DNA of 64,000 nt from Zygnema cylindricum (Eukaryota; Streptophyta; Zygnematophyceae; Zygnematales; Zygnemataceae): assembly GCA_037447655.1 (NCBI GenBank), contig JBBHKE010001676.1:62001-126000 (forward strand), read 5' to 3'. The notes under the pieces are model-generated. The model searched no databases and was not told where the DNA came from. It worked only from the letters and a program-made list of their open reading frames with translations. Positions 22,501 through 34,234 of this stretch are shown piece by piece (positions within the stretch are counted from its first letter, which is position 1; every line of letters begins with the position of its first letter). A program made the translations under genes and the position numbers.

Positions 22501-23399
22501 TACGCTTGTCAATCATGCAAGCAATCAGACTCATGTACTAGAACGATCGCCAAAAGAGAAGCAGGAGTATTTTTTGTTCTCGTCACACCTTTTCATCATT
22601 TGACAAGGCCATACCTTGAGCTTGTCACCGTCTTCAACAATGTCGATTGTGCTTATCCACTCTCCTTCATTCTTCTTCATATCACAAATCTTCTCTGTTA
22701 TCTCAATGATTTGCAGTTCAGTTATCTGTCCATAAATACACGACGGTTTACAAATGCCAGCTCAGCAAATTAAACCTCGTTTCAAAGCTGACTACAGTGG
22801 TTAACAACAATGGTGATACATCATTATTTCAAGAAACTGTCCAAAACGTATTTCAAAAAAATGCATAATTCCCACAGAAAACAATAAAGATATGCTGAGG
22901 AGTAATTCACAGCTATGATATTAAAGCTGAAACCATTTATAACACTGCAATCCAAAGAGGTAGAAGCAAAATGTAGCCAATTTATGAATCTCCGTATAAA
23001 CTGGCGATCCAGAATTGAAACAAGCATAAAAATAATTTTAAACCGTATGGCAAATAACAACTCTGGCCAACTGAATTGAAATAATATGATGTAAATTTAG
23101 TTTCTCCATAACGAAGTAACAAAGCCAGCAACAAATAAAAAAAATATGGAGGCGGCAATACAATTCCGAGTAACAACAAAAAAACGTACTTTTTTTGGCG
23201 CAATTTCGTCCTTCTTTTTCTTAACTTGACGTGTTAGATGTTTTGCCATCTCCTCACAAACTCCACATTTTATAAACGGTATATCATTCTTTCGGGTAAC
23301 TGGATCTGGCTTCTTAGCAGCAGAACTTTTCGGTATAAAACACAAAAAAACTGCGGCAATAACCAAAACTGGCAAGACAGAATAACTGCGACTCACCAT
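19545..23399 (-). CDS. Canopy/saposin-B-like ER luminal protein (6 exons)
   Basis: Exons, minus: 23399-23190, 22725-22615, 22025-21957, 20686-20555, 20261-20184, 19667-19545; all joins phase 0; 240 residues. A cleavable signal peptide (hydrophobic VLPVLVIAAVFLCFI, 8-22) is followed by KKPDPVTRKNDIPFIKCGVCE, a pattern I associate with plant saposin-like/DUF3456 proteins. Eight cysteines (45, 48, 84, 117, 121, 128, 158, 165) can supply the saposin disulfides. Middle motifs are VPPVPKDRATGEEFVPID and APKMKMYSRDDL. The tail is very acidic (EDEEDEEDE) and ends EKEL, similar to KDEL-type retention signals. Known canopy relatives are ER chaperone-like proteins; the exact client here is unknown. Every exon has ordinary GT-AG borders. 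Confidence 0.88.
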
Positions 23400-23619
23400 T
23401 ATTTCTAAATCTAGCGAAATGAGAAAATAGAGCGTCTCTAAGTATTATAAAAAAGCGTGCAAATGGAGTTAAACCTTCGATGCACAAAGAAGAAATGCTA
23501 GAAAATTGGAGTGAAAAACTCTCGACTTCTTTTCAAGTCAGTGTGTCTGAACGCTGAACAGGACGCTCGATTTGCATTTAGTATATCAAACGGCAAAAAA
23601 AAAGCAAGCCCCTGCCGTA

Positions 23620-23780
23620 CGCTACAGGACTTTCTCCGTGCACACTTGCCGGACGCCCTTCAATCTACGATTCTTACCTTTTGATTGGCGGTATTCAAAT
23701 GAGAATCGGAATAGTGTGTAAGTAGAAATCCAAGTAAATGGCGACAAGAACATTACGGATAAACATCCATACACGGTGTA
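23620..23780. mobile_element. Hairpin MITE lacking its left terminus
   Basis: The right end is ATCCATACACGGTGTA, and the inner arms (CTCCGTGCACACTTGCCGG and TTGGCGGTATTCAAATGAG) match the CGGATT subtype. The left terminus is not recognisable, so the start is approximate. Confidence 0.45.
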
Positions 23781-24231
23781 CTCCACGGCAATCCAACCGA
23801 ATGGACCAATAAAAATGATGGTCAGGTGGATCGTACCAATGGGATGGCGGAAATGACGTGTCTAGGTGGCATTGGAATGTTCGAACCTAGATTTGAAAAT
23901 CAAGATTGTTCACAAATCACAATTGAATGTAGAATCTAGCATGTTCATTCCCGGGATATTTTGACTTTTGAGGAGTAATTTGGACCGTCCGATTGGAATT
24001 TTCGATTAGGATTTAATTTGGCTGTGTGGAGATTCTGTCAGACGCTCCCTACCATGTGAATACCGTAAATACAGTGGACGAATGGAAGCGTGCGATATTA
24101 TCTATTTTTCGCCTCCATATCTTTCGGACGTGAGCCTGACCGTCCGATCATGTTTTGGTGATGTAAACCGTATTTCTGAAATGGCGCAGGACATGAATTG
24201 GCAGCAACAGTACAGTACTGCCATATTGCAC

Positions 24232-24433
24232 TACACCGTGAATCGTTATTAGCCTTATGTACACTATATCGGCACCCCAAAATTTTGACATTGATACCTT
24301 AAATAGAATAAATTACACTATTTAGGACGTGGACCATAATCTGCCACGTCTCCCGGCACTAAATTAGAATGAATGACACTAATTAATACTTAACACTAAT
24401 AATTTCTATAGTCTAATAACGATTCACGGTGTA
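24232..24433. mobile_element. TA-flanked hairpin MITE, perfect termini
   Basis: A 202-bp element with identical 21-bp terminal repeats (TACACCGTGAATCGTTATTA plus G). The interior GTGGACCATAATCTGCCACG and TCTCCC is the inverse of the core in 4006-4170 and 26293-26476. Confidence 0.8.
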
Positions 24434-24660
24434 GTGTGCAATATGGCACTAGCTGCCGAAACATATTGCATTCTTATGGCGCTATATACAAATTATACTT
24501 CTCAATGCAAAATGTGGGGGCTCTCAGGAAGAACTTTTGTTGCGAAACTTGCGATGGAAAAACCATTTGGGTATAAAGAGGGGGGGGGGGAAGCATTTAT
24601 ACACTACCACAGTCAAAAGAATATGGGCTTTAAGTCTAAAAGGCTAATTAGACAAGTCAC

Positions 24661-26290
24661 TAACTAAAACAAGTACCTTCCACCCTGACTAAAACATAGT
24701 TTTACTTGACTAACCACAGAAGATGACTGCCCATAACCCTGACAAGCTAAGGCTCACAACCATGAAGGTTGTGGATTTGGACCAAATCGCTTCGTGGAAG
24801 ATCTTGACAAACCCGCCTTGCCACTGCGCTTTTCGTTCCATCAGTCTACTTTGGAGGGAGTCGGTTTTATTCCTCCCGTGCTTTAGCACGTATGCCAATT
24901 TTTTTCACCCTTGTTATGAAGGTAATTAGGCATGTCCAATATTTACTTTTTGATTAGGTTGTCGCCACCATTCAGTCTAAGCTTTTAGGGCCACTTCCCA
25001 CTAATTCCTCGTGTGCCGGTGTTTTCGAGTGTGACTATTAGCACCACTCGGTATTTACACCCTGCGTTTCACGCCATGTCAATTCACCACATCCCTCTGG
25101 TTTAGGCTTGGTCTCCCTCATCCACCTTTATTGTCTCTCTTATTTGCCCGTGCAACCTTCTTCTTTAATTCTATACTGTCCATTTGTTGCATTGATCTCA
25201 TGGGGATTGTTTATTAAGTACACAACAATGTTCACAACATTATTGAAATTTTAACTTTTAAGGAGCAAATTCTTTTGTTGGGAGGTTTCATGTACATCCC
25301 TTCACGGCAAATTAATATTGTTTTGCTCGATGATGTCGGTCGTATTTTTTAATGACATTGTTTTGTCAAACCGTACTCTTGGTCATTGGTCAAACAACTT
25401 GACATGTTAGATGGCCGCTCATAATGTCGTTCAGAAGGAGCGTGATTAAGCACACTGATGGTGGAGATATTTGATTGGATGATTTCCCCCTTGTGGTCTC
25501 TTGTTTGGGAGGAGGGGCCTTAAGAGTCCTCCTGTTTCAACCTTTACTCTTTTTGTTGTCATCGTTTTTATGTGGCTTTAAAACGAATGCAAGTTTATAT
25601 TCCCCATCAGTCAACCGCTATAAATCATCGACATGGACCAAAACTCTTTCGACGGATTCTACAGGGGGCTCATTTATAGTAGCTCTCTAGCTATACTGTG
25701 GTTTGATTAGGTGGTTATTGTTTAGGTACACCATTTGGATGTTGTTTTTGTCCTTGTTGTTCCTTTGAATGTTGGGCTTGTCCTTGTTTGTGTGTTAGTT
25801 TCTTTCAAAATGTTTTTCCTTTCTGTTTGCTTCCCCACCTACGATTTGTTTTATCAGTTGCATTTTTGCCTTTTGTATTTGGCGGTACAATGCGGAATGA
25901 TGAAGCACCAAAAGCCTCTGTATTGCAGCGTTATGCTAGCTCAGATTAGAATGTGAGGTAGGTTAATTCCATTCTAACGTATTTTTCCTTAGGTTTAAAT
26001 GTGAGGTAGTTAAATGCCATTTGAGAAAACTTTTTCGTAAGTTTGAAGGTGGGGCGTAGATGTGAGTGTGAGGTAGTTAAATGCCATTTCAAATGACTTT
26101 TTCATAGGTTTGAATGTGAGGCATAGATATGAGTGTGAGGTAATTCAGTGCCATTTTGGAGTATCTTGTCATGTTGTATAATGTTATCTAACGATTTCAT
26201 GGCCACCCTCGCTTGGTGCGCTTTCTGCTTTTTGGCCATATATATTCCTTGGGCGAAAATCGGTCAAAAATGTTGTTTGTAACCCTGAAA
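24661..26290. other. Unassigned region, possible decayed element
   Basis: 1.6 kb of somewhat GC-richer DNA without a supportable gene. On the minus strand 24710-24898 is an open frame whose last 44 residues (from an ATG) include QGGFVKIFHEAIWSKSTTF and a hydrophobic end. It could be a small membrane protein or chance. Tandem repeats close the region at 25945-26165. No terminal repeats that would define a retroelement were found. Confidence 0.35.
25945..26165. repeat. Tandem repeat, GTGAGGTAGTTAAATGCCATTT unit
   Basis: Four imperfect copies, about 55-75 bp apart, of GTGAGGTARTTNARTGCCATT followed by a CTTTTTCRTARGTTTGAATG segment. Confidence 0.75.
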
Positions 26291-26292
26291 AC

Positions 26293-26476
26293 TACACCGC
26301 TCACTATTATTAGCGATAACGAATTAGTTTTAATGCAAATTTAGAATTAATAATACGAATCTAGTGCAAGGAGACGTGGCAAATTTTAGTCCACATCCTC
26401 AAGCAATGTTGTAAACACTATTTTGTGATTTTTGGCCGAATTAGTGTTATCAACACTAACAACGATGAGCGGTGTG
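26293..26476. mobile_element. TA-flanked hairpin MITE, GGAGACGTGGC subtype
   Basis: Left TACACCGCTCACTATTATTAG; right CAACGATGAGCGGTGTG (the last base of the terminal TA is changed). The interior GGAGACGTGGCAAATTTTAG is shared with 4006-4170. About 184 bp. Confidence 0.65.
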
Positions 26477-27309
26477 ATAATCCTGAGTAATTTGGACCTG
26501 AATGGACAAAATTCTATATTGAATAAGAGACCTGGCATTGGTTCGAACAAACTGACTCCAGCATGTTTTGTGGAACGAAAGGCATAAGCAATCAACATCT
26601 AACACAAACCAGCATACCACAACCATAGGCAGAATTTTAAATGTGCATGAACAATTTATAAGTAAAACCACATCCCACACCCTTGTTATGTGCATACATC
26701 ATACCATAGAATAAGAATGCAGTATAGACTAACCGTTTAGTGTTTCCAATTTTTCTCCTTATCACTTAATGACCCCATGAAAATTCACTAGGAATGTTCA
26801 CTAGCGTCACTTTAAGAATTTGTACATAACGTTTAGGTGTTATCCAGTTTTTACCAAATATCGAGTAACATCATACAAACTTCATAAAAACATTAACAAC
26901 ATTCCTAAATTGCCTCCAGTGTGAATGCCCCTATAGAAACGAGCCCATCACACTGACTTGAAACATACCAACCGAGACCTTTGATACGTTACAGTAAGTA
27001 CATACGCAATGACTTTTTTTTCTTTTTTAAGGCACAAAAAAGAATCCGAATTGACCGCTCAAATCCCTGCGCTCTACTGCCCCCTTTATCAAATTATTCC
27101 TAAATGTAGACGTGTCACAAAAGGACGTCACAAAGTGGCGTCAAAAAAATGCCAGTAGTACCAAAAATGAAATTCTAAAACAAAGGATTCTCCCTTGCGA
27201 CAAAATGTCAAAGACATCACGTCGCATTGACAACACGGTAACTACAGTCCAGTACATGAACTTGCTCAGTGTGGAGGAGCCTGTCTCAAGATAGAAGAAA
27301 CGTTTTAAG

Positions 27310-27409
27310 GATGTCGCGTCCCATCCATCCACCAGATGTCGTGTCCCTCCCATCCACTAAAAGTCACGTCCCACCCATCCACTAGATGCCGCGTCCCATC
27401 CATCCACTA
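27310..27409. repeat. 25-bp minisatellite, four units
   Basis: Exactly four 25-bp units of the form GATGTCGCGTCCCATCCATC plus CACTA, with one to six changes each, downstream of the LSM12 stop. Confidence 0.9.
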
Positions 27410-27784
27410 TTACTACTGCAATTGCTGCAGAAAAGGAGAAATGATAGTTCTACCGTCTCCTCTACTCTCTGGTTACAGGACAAAATGGCAATGGAATACT
27501 GGAAAGAATATCAGAAAAGAGTGACGCCACAGGAAATGCGTCAGTGCATAAGCCAAAAACGCATAATACCCAGAGATAAAGCAACAACATTCCTACCACC
27601 ACTGCCTAAACAGTAGTATGGAAACCAGTAGTATAAACACCGCAGTATAAAAGTAGTATGAAGACGGTGGTGTGGAGTGGGACATCCTCGACAAGAATGC
27701 AAAGGGCCTTTCTGTTCGTCAACAAACAAAAAAATAGGAGTTCCGTTGTCGGGTTTAAACCACCCGTTAAGATTTAGGTTTAAG

Positions 27785-30700
27785 TTAAAGACGTTCTTGA
27801 AGTCGTCGACGCTCCAATTCAAGCTGTAACAGGAGGAAATCAACAAAAAATAAAAAGTTTGGTTATAACCATGGAAACATCTCATAACCATGACAAACAT
27901 TCTTCGCGTTCACAACTTTTTTGGTCCAAAAACCATAGGTGCTCATTTACCTGTCTACCACCCTGACAATGTTGGAGATTTCAGGAGAAAAAAAGAAATG
28001 GAAACAAGAATTCATAAAAACATGTCAGACCAGTCATCTAAGAGGAGAAACGTCTCACAGTTTTTAACAAAGGTAACTATGTTTCTACCATCTTGCTTAA
28101 GAAACAAGGCTGCAGTATTCAAACAACAACTATAAGAGATATTGTCTCTTCTTTTCTAGAGTTTTATGTTCAGTTTCAGTATTAGCTTCTCAGCTTGTGA
28201 AGGAGTGAGAGAGAAGTACGGGTACCATTTTATACTGGTAACATTCTTGTAAGATAAAAAAACTGGTAATTTTGAGGCTGTCGATAACCGATTATCGGAC
28301 TGATATACACATAAAAAAAAATCGACAATAAATTTTGACAACTGAAGCGAAAACATATTACAAGAAATGATACATTACAAACGAGTGCTGAAAAGTAAAG
28401 GCTGTGCATTCCGGAAAAACGAGACGCGTGAAAAAAGGTTGTAAGATGTATAGGACAAATTTATCGAATTAAGACTGTCAAAACCAATACAATACGAAAC
28501 TCTAGATGGGAACATACACTGCCAATCACTATTAATGTTAAACAGTTTTTGGACAGTCAAAAAGCTTTTTCTCATCACACAGAGTTCCAGTTTTCAATCG
28601 GACATTACGATTGAAAGGTAAAAAGCATGATCTTTCAATTGCCTGCCTCTGAAAAAAAAACTGATGGTCACCTTTGACTGCCCAAATAATTCAACACTAA
28701 TGAGCAATGTATGAATCTGACATTGAACACTTGCTAGCCTGTCTAGATCAACAATTAGTTCAACCAAGTTAAGCTGACACCTCCTCAAAACGTCCTTGTA
28801 ATACAGCCTCGACCAGGAAACCATAACTTGAAGCATAACTGCTTTACCACCAGCTCAAAAGAATTTCTCTGCTATTCCATAGTTTGGGCCGCTAACATTG
28901 TTAACACGAACCCTTTTTTTGGCCGAAAAAAAAAATGGCTATCAGAGATAAACACAAGATATATCTCTGATAGACATTATGCAATCAAAAAACAGACTTG
29001 AACCGATGCAATGAAGAAAAGATTACCATCCTCGGTGCCACCCAGCTCTTCATTCCTTTTAAGTACAGCGTAGAATAGTACCCATTCCTTCCTTACTTTG
29101 GGCTCCAACGAAATTCCCATCTCCTTCGACTACTAGACCAGCACATGCCTAAAAAACACTTCTACCACATGTGTCATCACCCTCATCACATTACACTGCC
29201 CATCGCTACTAGAGTTAATAACGTTAATTAGAGTGTGTTGGATTACGGTGATTATTTAATTTGTGGTGATTTTAGTGTTTATCGATCCTAACAGAGAAAC
29301 CAGAATCATAAATTAGTGTCCATGACACTACGGAGTTAAGTGGCTCAAAACGAGCCATGTGGCAAAACATAATTCAGTGTGGTTAATACTATATCCACTT
29401 TTTATTGCTAAAAACTCACTAACTCTCATAACAACGTACAGTGTACTCCTATTCCTAAGGAGGTTCAACCACAATCTCGTTTGGCACATGGGGAATGTCA
29501 ACAATGCAGCAACAATCTATAATAAAGTTACTCCAGTTCTGGATAATGCACCCAGAAGCATAACGAATCCAAAAGGATTGAGTTAAAGAACAAGAAAATG
29601 ACAACCACAAAACCTTCTTTTGGCCATAGAGCAGATTTGCCTTTGTATCAAACATATAGGTGAGGAAATAGGATGTCCCAACTTACAACTTTCCTCACAC
29701 GCTCCATAGCTGCAGGTGATCCGCCAGCTACATTCTCCGGCGTGTGGGGACTACTCACTCGCACCTCATCCATTACAACAATGGTGCTTTTGTCCCATCG
29801 CACTGGAAGTCTGGATCAACAAAGTAGGAAAACTTTTTTTCAGCCACAAAACTCAAAAGACCCACCAAGGAGCCAACAATGGATGCGCAGATTGTGATTG
29901 AAAAACTTTCCGCCGGATTTTTCCAGAAATGCTTAATATAGACTGACCCTCAACGTACAAGCATTATTGTAGAACATACGCATCTGCCTGGACCTTCATT
30001 CAACAGGGTTCTGACAAATGGAAAACATAGAGTTGTCTCATCAAAAATAAAAAACCTACAACTTAAAAAGAGCAAAGTTAATGGTGTAGCAAGCTATAGT
30101 AACTTTGTTTGTTGTATTGAAAAATCCGGTACCAGGATAGATCCGGGTTAGTGAACTGAAGACTATTAAAAGCCATGAAATCTGGAAAAGCCAGAAATGC
30201 TTTGTCGTTTCTGCCATAAACAGTATGAACTATAAACGTATTGAATCCTATAGAGCTTTAAACATTTAATATTCGCGCCGGTTTCTATCCGATTCGATAT
30301 GAAATAGTCACTGAAAAACCCAAAGCGCTGAAATGAGCCCAAGCTAGGTGAAAGCTTTGTCAAAAAGCAAAAAAAGGCTTTTGTCAAAAACAACAAAGCA
30401 AAAAGGACATACGTTTTAGAGAGAGCGTCAAAAATGTCTTGCGCTTCCTGCGTCACACCTACACCAATCCTCTCGGCGTCAGCCTCCGCTTGTCTGCATG
30501 CAAAAAAAAGGGAAGAAAGATCCTTGCGAATGAAAGATGTCTCCTTAGAGGTCAAGTTCACATAGGCTTATAGTCTGAGCAATGCATGCCCTAAAAGGAC
30601 CACGCAATATGGTTATGGATACAGATTCGAAGATAATGATAACAATTCCACCCATATTTGACATTTGATGGTTGATTAGCTTTTCTGACAATCTTACCTT

Positions 30701-31660
30701 TTCCAAACCTAACATATTATTAAAAGACATTTATTGCATTTACTCGAGAAATCTGTCAGTTGGATCAGAAAATCTCTCAAAAAAGAAAATTATCATAAAA
30801 TATTCTTAAAAACAATATTCGAGCATATGAGGTATACAGTAATATATGGTAACTACTAAAACAGTTGGCTGAAGGTCGGAACTTTCATCCCAAAAAAAAA
30901 GCTTGACCTTACTCAGCAAGTTAAACATAAACCACCATCACATCACCATAATACAACCAACCAATTATTGACCAAATTGCATTCATATTAACCCTGGTGT
31001 GCTGATAAACCCACGACAGGACTCCTCAGATGCTGAATTTAGCTCCAACACTATCATGTAAAATACTTAAGAAAATACAGTAAAAAACCCTAAAAAGCCC
31101 TAAAAAAGCCTAATCACCTCAACGCCGCCTCTTCCTTCGCCCGAAGCTGATTCAGGTCGATGTGAGGAATCTGGAACTCGAAAGGTTCATCCGCCCTTCC
31201 AAGCATTCTGATGTCTTTGATGAAATTTGCTTTCAAAAAGCGCAAGTTTTTTTTCATTCCGCTGCTGCCGATATCCTGTGTACTTATCTGTTAAAAAAAC
31301 TCGTCCGAGGGAATGAATGCCACACTCGTCTACAAAGCATGGAAGACAAGCAAAAAAAAAGTACGGAAGGGAAGCAACAGTCCACCTAATCATAAACCAA
31401 CATTCATCAGTTCTTTAATGGAATCATCAACATGCAATCATGTACGACAAGAAAAACAGCGAAAGGAACAGGTGAATAATGCATATAATCCGTGTACTTG
31501 TTTGTAGAAGGAGTAGGATATGAAGAATGACATTATTTGAAAACTTGTCAAAATTTAAGACTTCTCCCTCGAACTCTTCACCAAGAGTAGTCGTAATTGC
31601 AAGTCGAAAACCCTCCACAAACTGCGTATTCCCTACTGCATTTGGCCCACTGCCTTCCAT
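27785..31660 (-). CDS. LSM12: LSM12 homologue (Lsm + anticodon-binding-like domain, 5 exons)
   Basis: Exons, minus: 31660-31522, 31277-31118, 30493-30413, 29810-29687, 27823-27785; 180 residues, close to the animal protein. The N-terminal Lsm fold is TTTLGEEFEGEVLNFDKFSNN, then KKNLRFLKANFIKDIRML. The C-terminal AD domain has GVGVTQEAQDIFDALSKT, VRWDKSTIVVMDEVRVS and AAMERVRKV. The last exon is only 39 nt (LELERRRLQERL, stop). Family members bind RNA and act in RNA-processing complexes. The first intron (31521-31278) has no GT-AG solution that keeps the frame. It has U12-type AT-AC signals: ATATCCTAC at the start, TTTTTTAAC 13 nt before the end, AC at the end. Joining there gives VILQDIGSSG in frame. 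Other introns are GT-AG; intron 4 carries a hairpin MITE. Confidence 0.9.
29192..29445. mobile_element. TA-flanked hairpin MITE in LSM12 intron 4
   Basis: The left end TACACTGCCCATCGCTACTAG and the right end AACAACGTACAGTGTA enclose GTTAAGTGGCTCAAAACGAG and CCATGTGGCAAAA, the same core as 7261-7437 and 42507-42685. 254 bp. Confidence 0.7.
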
Positions 31661-33136
31661 TTCTGCGTCTCAAAAAAAAAACGTACGGCCTCACTAGTGA
31701 CAGTTTGTCACCTCTGCGACATAGAACTTCGAATTCTGTCACGAAGACAAATTTGACGAGCCATTACAGTTCACTTAACGCTTACACATAGCAGACAGAA
31801 CGACAAGGACGAGATATAATGCAAAAGAAGCGTAAAAAACGTTCTCGGCAATATTTCCTTGTTGAATATCCTACTTCTATGACTTTCCTCTAAGAAGATA
31901 CTATGAAGGAAGAATCCGTGGTTTTGAAAGGGAGGCCATACGGTATCCCGCGCTGGGTGCACCTTCCGTTCCATTTCCGGTGCAGTACTGTACTGTAGTA
32001 GCGTACTGTACTGTAGTTTTCGGTCTGTACTTGATACGTACGGTTCTGTATTTCGTATACCGTTCCCCAACGTACAGATACCCCCCACCCTTGACCCCTT
32101 GTTGAGCCCCGCCCCTTGGGAATATATTGGATATCGGTGGTTATTGTGCTAATGAATCGATATTTATTGACGATAATTTCCAATAACGACATATCTCACC
32201 GATAACGAATTAACGATAGCCAGTGTAGCGGCTATTGGCATTATCGCCAATAAGGGTATGTCCTCATGTACTTGTAACTTAGCGAACTTACTTTGTATTT
32301 TAGCGCGGATCCGCCGGACCCGGTTTCAGTGTCCCTATTATATCTGTAAGGACGAAATCGTAACTTACGCTTGTGACTATTGTATACGTCGACAATACCT
32401 GTGACGGTTGTCAACGTCTACAATCTGTGGTCGCACGTTATTTTTTGGAACTGCTTGTGACATTGTAGACGTACCGCCTTCCAGCCTGTGCCGTTTCACG
32501 GTTGAAGACGAGGCGCTTTGCCTTTGCGTCTCCTTACCTGTCGACGTGAAATGGCATCGGAATTTGAAGACCCCTGCAAAAAAGAAATCCGTATTGGACC
32601 AAAACGGACAAAACCAAAGAAATTGTGTACTTTTTTTCGTCTTATTCGAACGCAATCGGAAACATAGCGAATTATGTACTTTTTTTTGTCCTTAGAAATC
32701 ATATGATTTTTTTCGAAAATTACGGCACGTGCGAATATATGTTCTTATTTGTTTATCGAAAATACCTAGTTTTAAAACACATCGCGCATGTGTTTTAAAC
32801 GTAAGGTTGAAGATGACGTTTTTTGTCGTGGAAGTGGGTCGAAAAACACAAGACGGCAAATTTTCATAAATCCTAAATTCGAGGATGACGCAAATTGTAC
32901 TCTACAAATTTGCGATTCCTTCGTACGGTTGCAACTTAGGCCGTACGGCGCTAAGTTTTACAAGAAAACGACAGAAAAAAACCCTTACTTATGCACATGG
33001 GGATATACCCTAAGAAATTCACCAATACGCAACACCAATAAATACAAATATATTGGCTATAACAATTATTTGTATCGCGGAGCGACATATTGACCCTCTT
33101 TGCCGCTCGATAACCGAGAATATCATTTATCGGAAT

Positions 33137-33353
33137 TACACCGTGTATCGCTAATAGTGTTAATATTTTTTTGCCACTAAAAACACGCTTTTTCCGTACA
33201 CGCTTGTCGGATTATGGATATGACGGTTGCGAGATTCTCACCCTCCGATTGGTGGTCTCCATGTAATAATCGGACAAGAGTGCACGGGGAAAAGATGTTT
33301 TAAGTGGCGAAAAAATTGTTAACAACTTAACAGTAATCGCGATACACGGTGTA
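33137..33353. mobile_element. TA-flanked hairpin MITE, CGGATT subtype
   Basis: 217 bp; left TACACCGTGTATCGCTAATAG, right TAATCGCGATACACGGTGTA. Inner arms TCCGTACACGCTTGTCGGAT and TAATCGGACAAGAGTGCACG pair with each other, so the whole element folds as one hairpin. Confidence 0.8.
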
Positions 33354-34039
33354 TCGCAATAGAGAGTTTATCGATACACAACACTTTAAAATTGGCTGCT
33401 GCGTGGTAACTCTCTCGTTTCTCATATGTCTGCTTCCCCTGGGGAGCCTGTTTAGGAGCAACTCCTGCACCATATCCGAACTTCAGCTATGAGGGGAGGT
33501 CTTTCGACTCTTTTTCTCTATTTTGAACCTTCTTGAATCATAACTTTGGTTTTCTCAACGTTTGTTTTTCGTTAAAGTTACATACGTTTTGTAGCAAACT
33601 GTGGGGGAAATCGCGTTAGAGCTGTAAGAAACATTATCAGCTACTCATCTTTATCTGTAGATTCTTTCAACTTTTACTAGAGACTCAGTATTTTTTTCTT
33701 TTCTTTCTTTTTTGTTTCGGATTCAGCTCGCTTTCTGCTTTTGTAGGTTTCGGAAAGCACTAGTAATCACAATGTTTTTTCTCAAACACAAGGGCCCTCA
33801 TGGCTGGTTGGGCATCTGAAACTCAATATTTTTTTTTTACACACTTCTCTTCATAGTTACCTATTCTTTCTTTTCAGTTTTTTTCCCTCCAAACTGTCGT
33901 TGTTTCTTTCTTTTCTCTTCTCCCCTTGCTCATACACCAAGGTAACCGTACGAATTCAAGAAGCGCACTTTTTACTTTTCAGTGTACTTTTTTATCCATC
34001 GAAAATGTCAAGTGTTTCGGTGAAAGACTACAGAAGAAC

Positions 34040-34205
34040 CATTGGTATGCTCTAAGGTTTTAGAAGGTTTAGGAAGGTTAAAGAAGGTTTACGGCTTCTT
34101 CCTTTTGACAGTTTCTGCAGCAGCAACACCGAGAAGGTTTTAGAAGGTTTAAGAAGATTGAAGACTTCTTCTTCCTTTTTCTAGTTACAGTTTCTGCAAC
34201 AAAAC
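34040..34205 (+). repeat. Tandem duplication in the RBM25 leader
   Basis: Two units (34055-34125 and 34130-34200) share AGAAGGTTTTAGAAGGTTTA, a CTTCTTCCTTTT stretch and CAGTTTCTGCARCA. The pyrimidine-AG motif may be a 5' UTR acceptor, duplicated with its surroundings. Confidence 0.7.
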
Positions 34206-34234
34206 ATTTTGGAAACATTTTGGCAATACCGTAA

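Larger units (their letters stand above)
23400..24660. other. Upstream region of the canopy-like gene with MITEs
   Basis: Contains a worn hairpin element (about 23620-23780), an unremarkable stretch with GGACCGTCCGAT-type words, and the well-preserved element 24232-24433. No further coding seen; the promoter should lie in the first few hundred bases beyond 23400. Confidence 0.5.
31661..34234. other. Divergent intergenic region, LSM12 / RBM25
   Basis: 2.6 kb, expected to hold two promoters and the RBM25 5' UTR. Contains CGATA/TATCG-rich repeat pieces (32110-32220), GTACTGTACTGTAGTA words near 31985-32030, an unassigned stretch 32250-33100 with no supportable gene, a hairpin MITE (33137-33353), and CT-rich probable RBM25 leader from about 33500. 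Confidence 0.5.

Noticed and set aside
29059-29148. Alternative last exon of LSM12 (29 residues, phase 0, stop)
   Set aside because: It keeps frame but shows no family similarity. The 39-nt exon at 27785-27823 gives LELERRRLQERL, the expected charged end after RVRKV.
32377-32702. Open frames of 68-95 codons on both strands
   Set aside because: No family resemblance, contains a short duplicated CTTTTTTTCGTC segment, probably non-coding repeat DNA.
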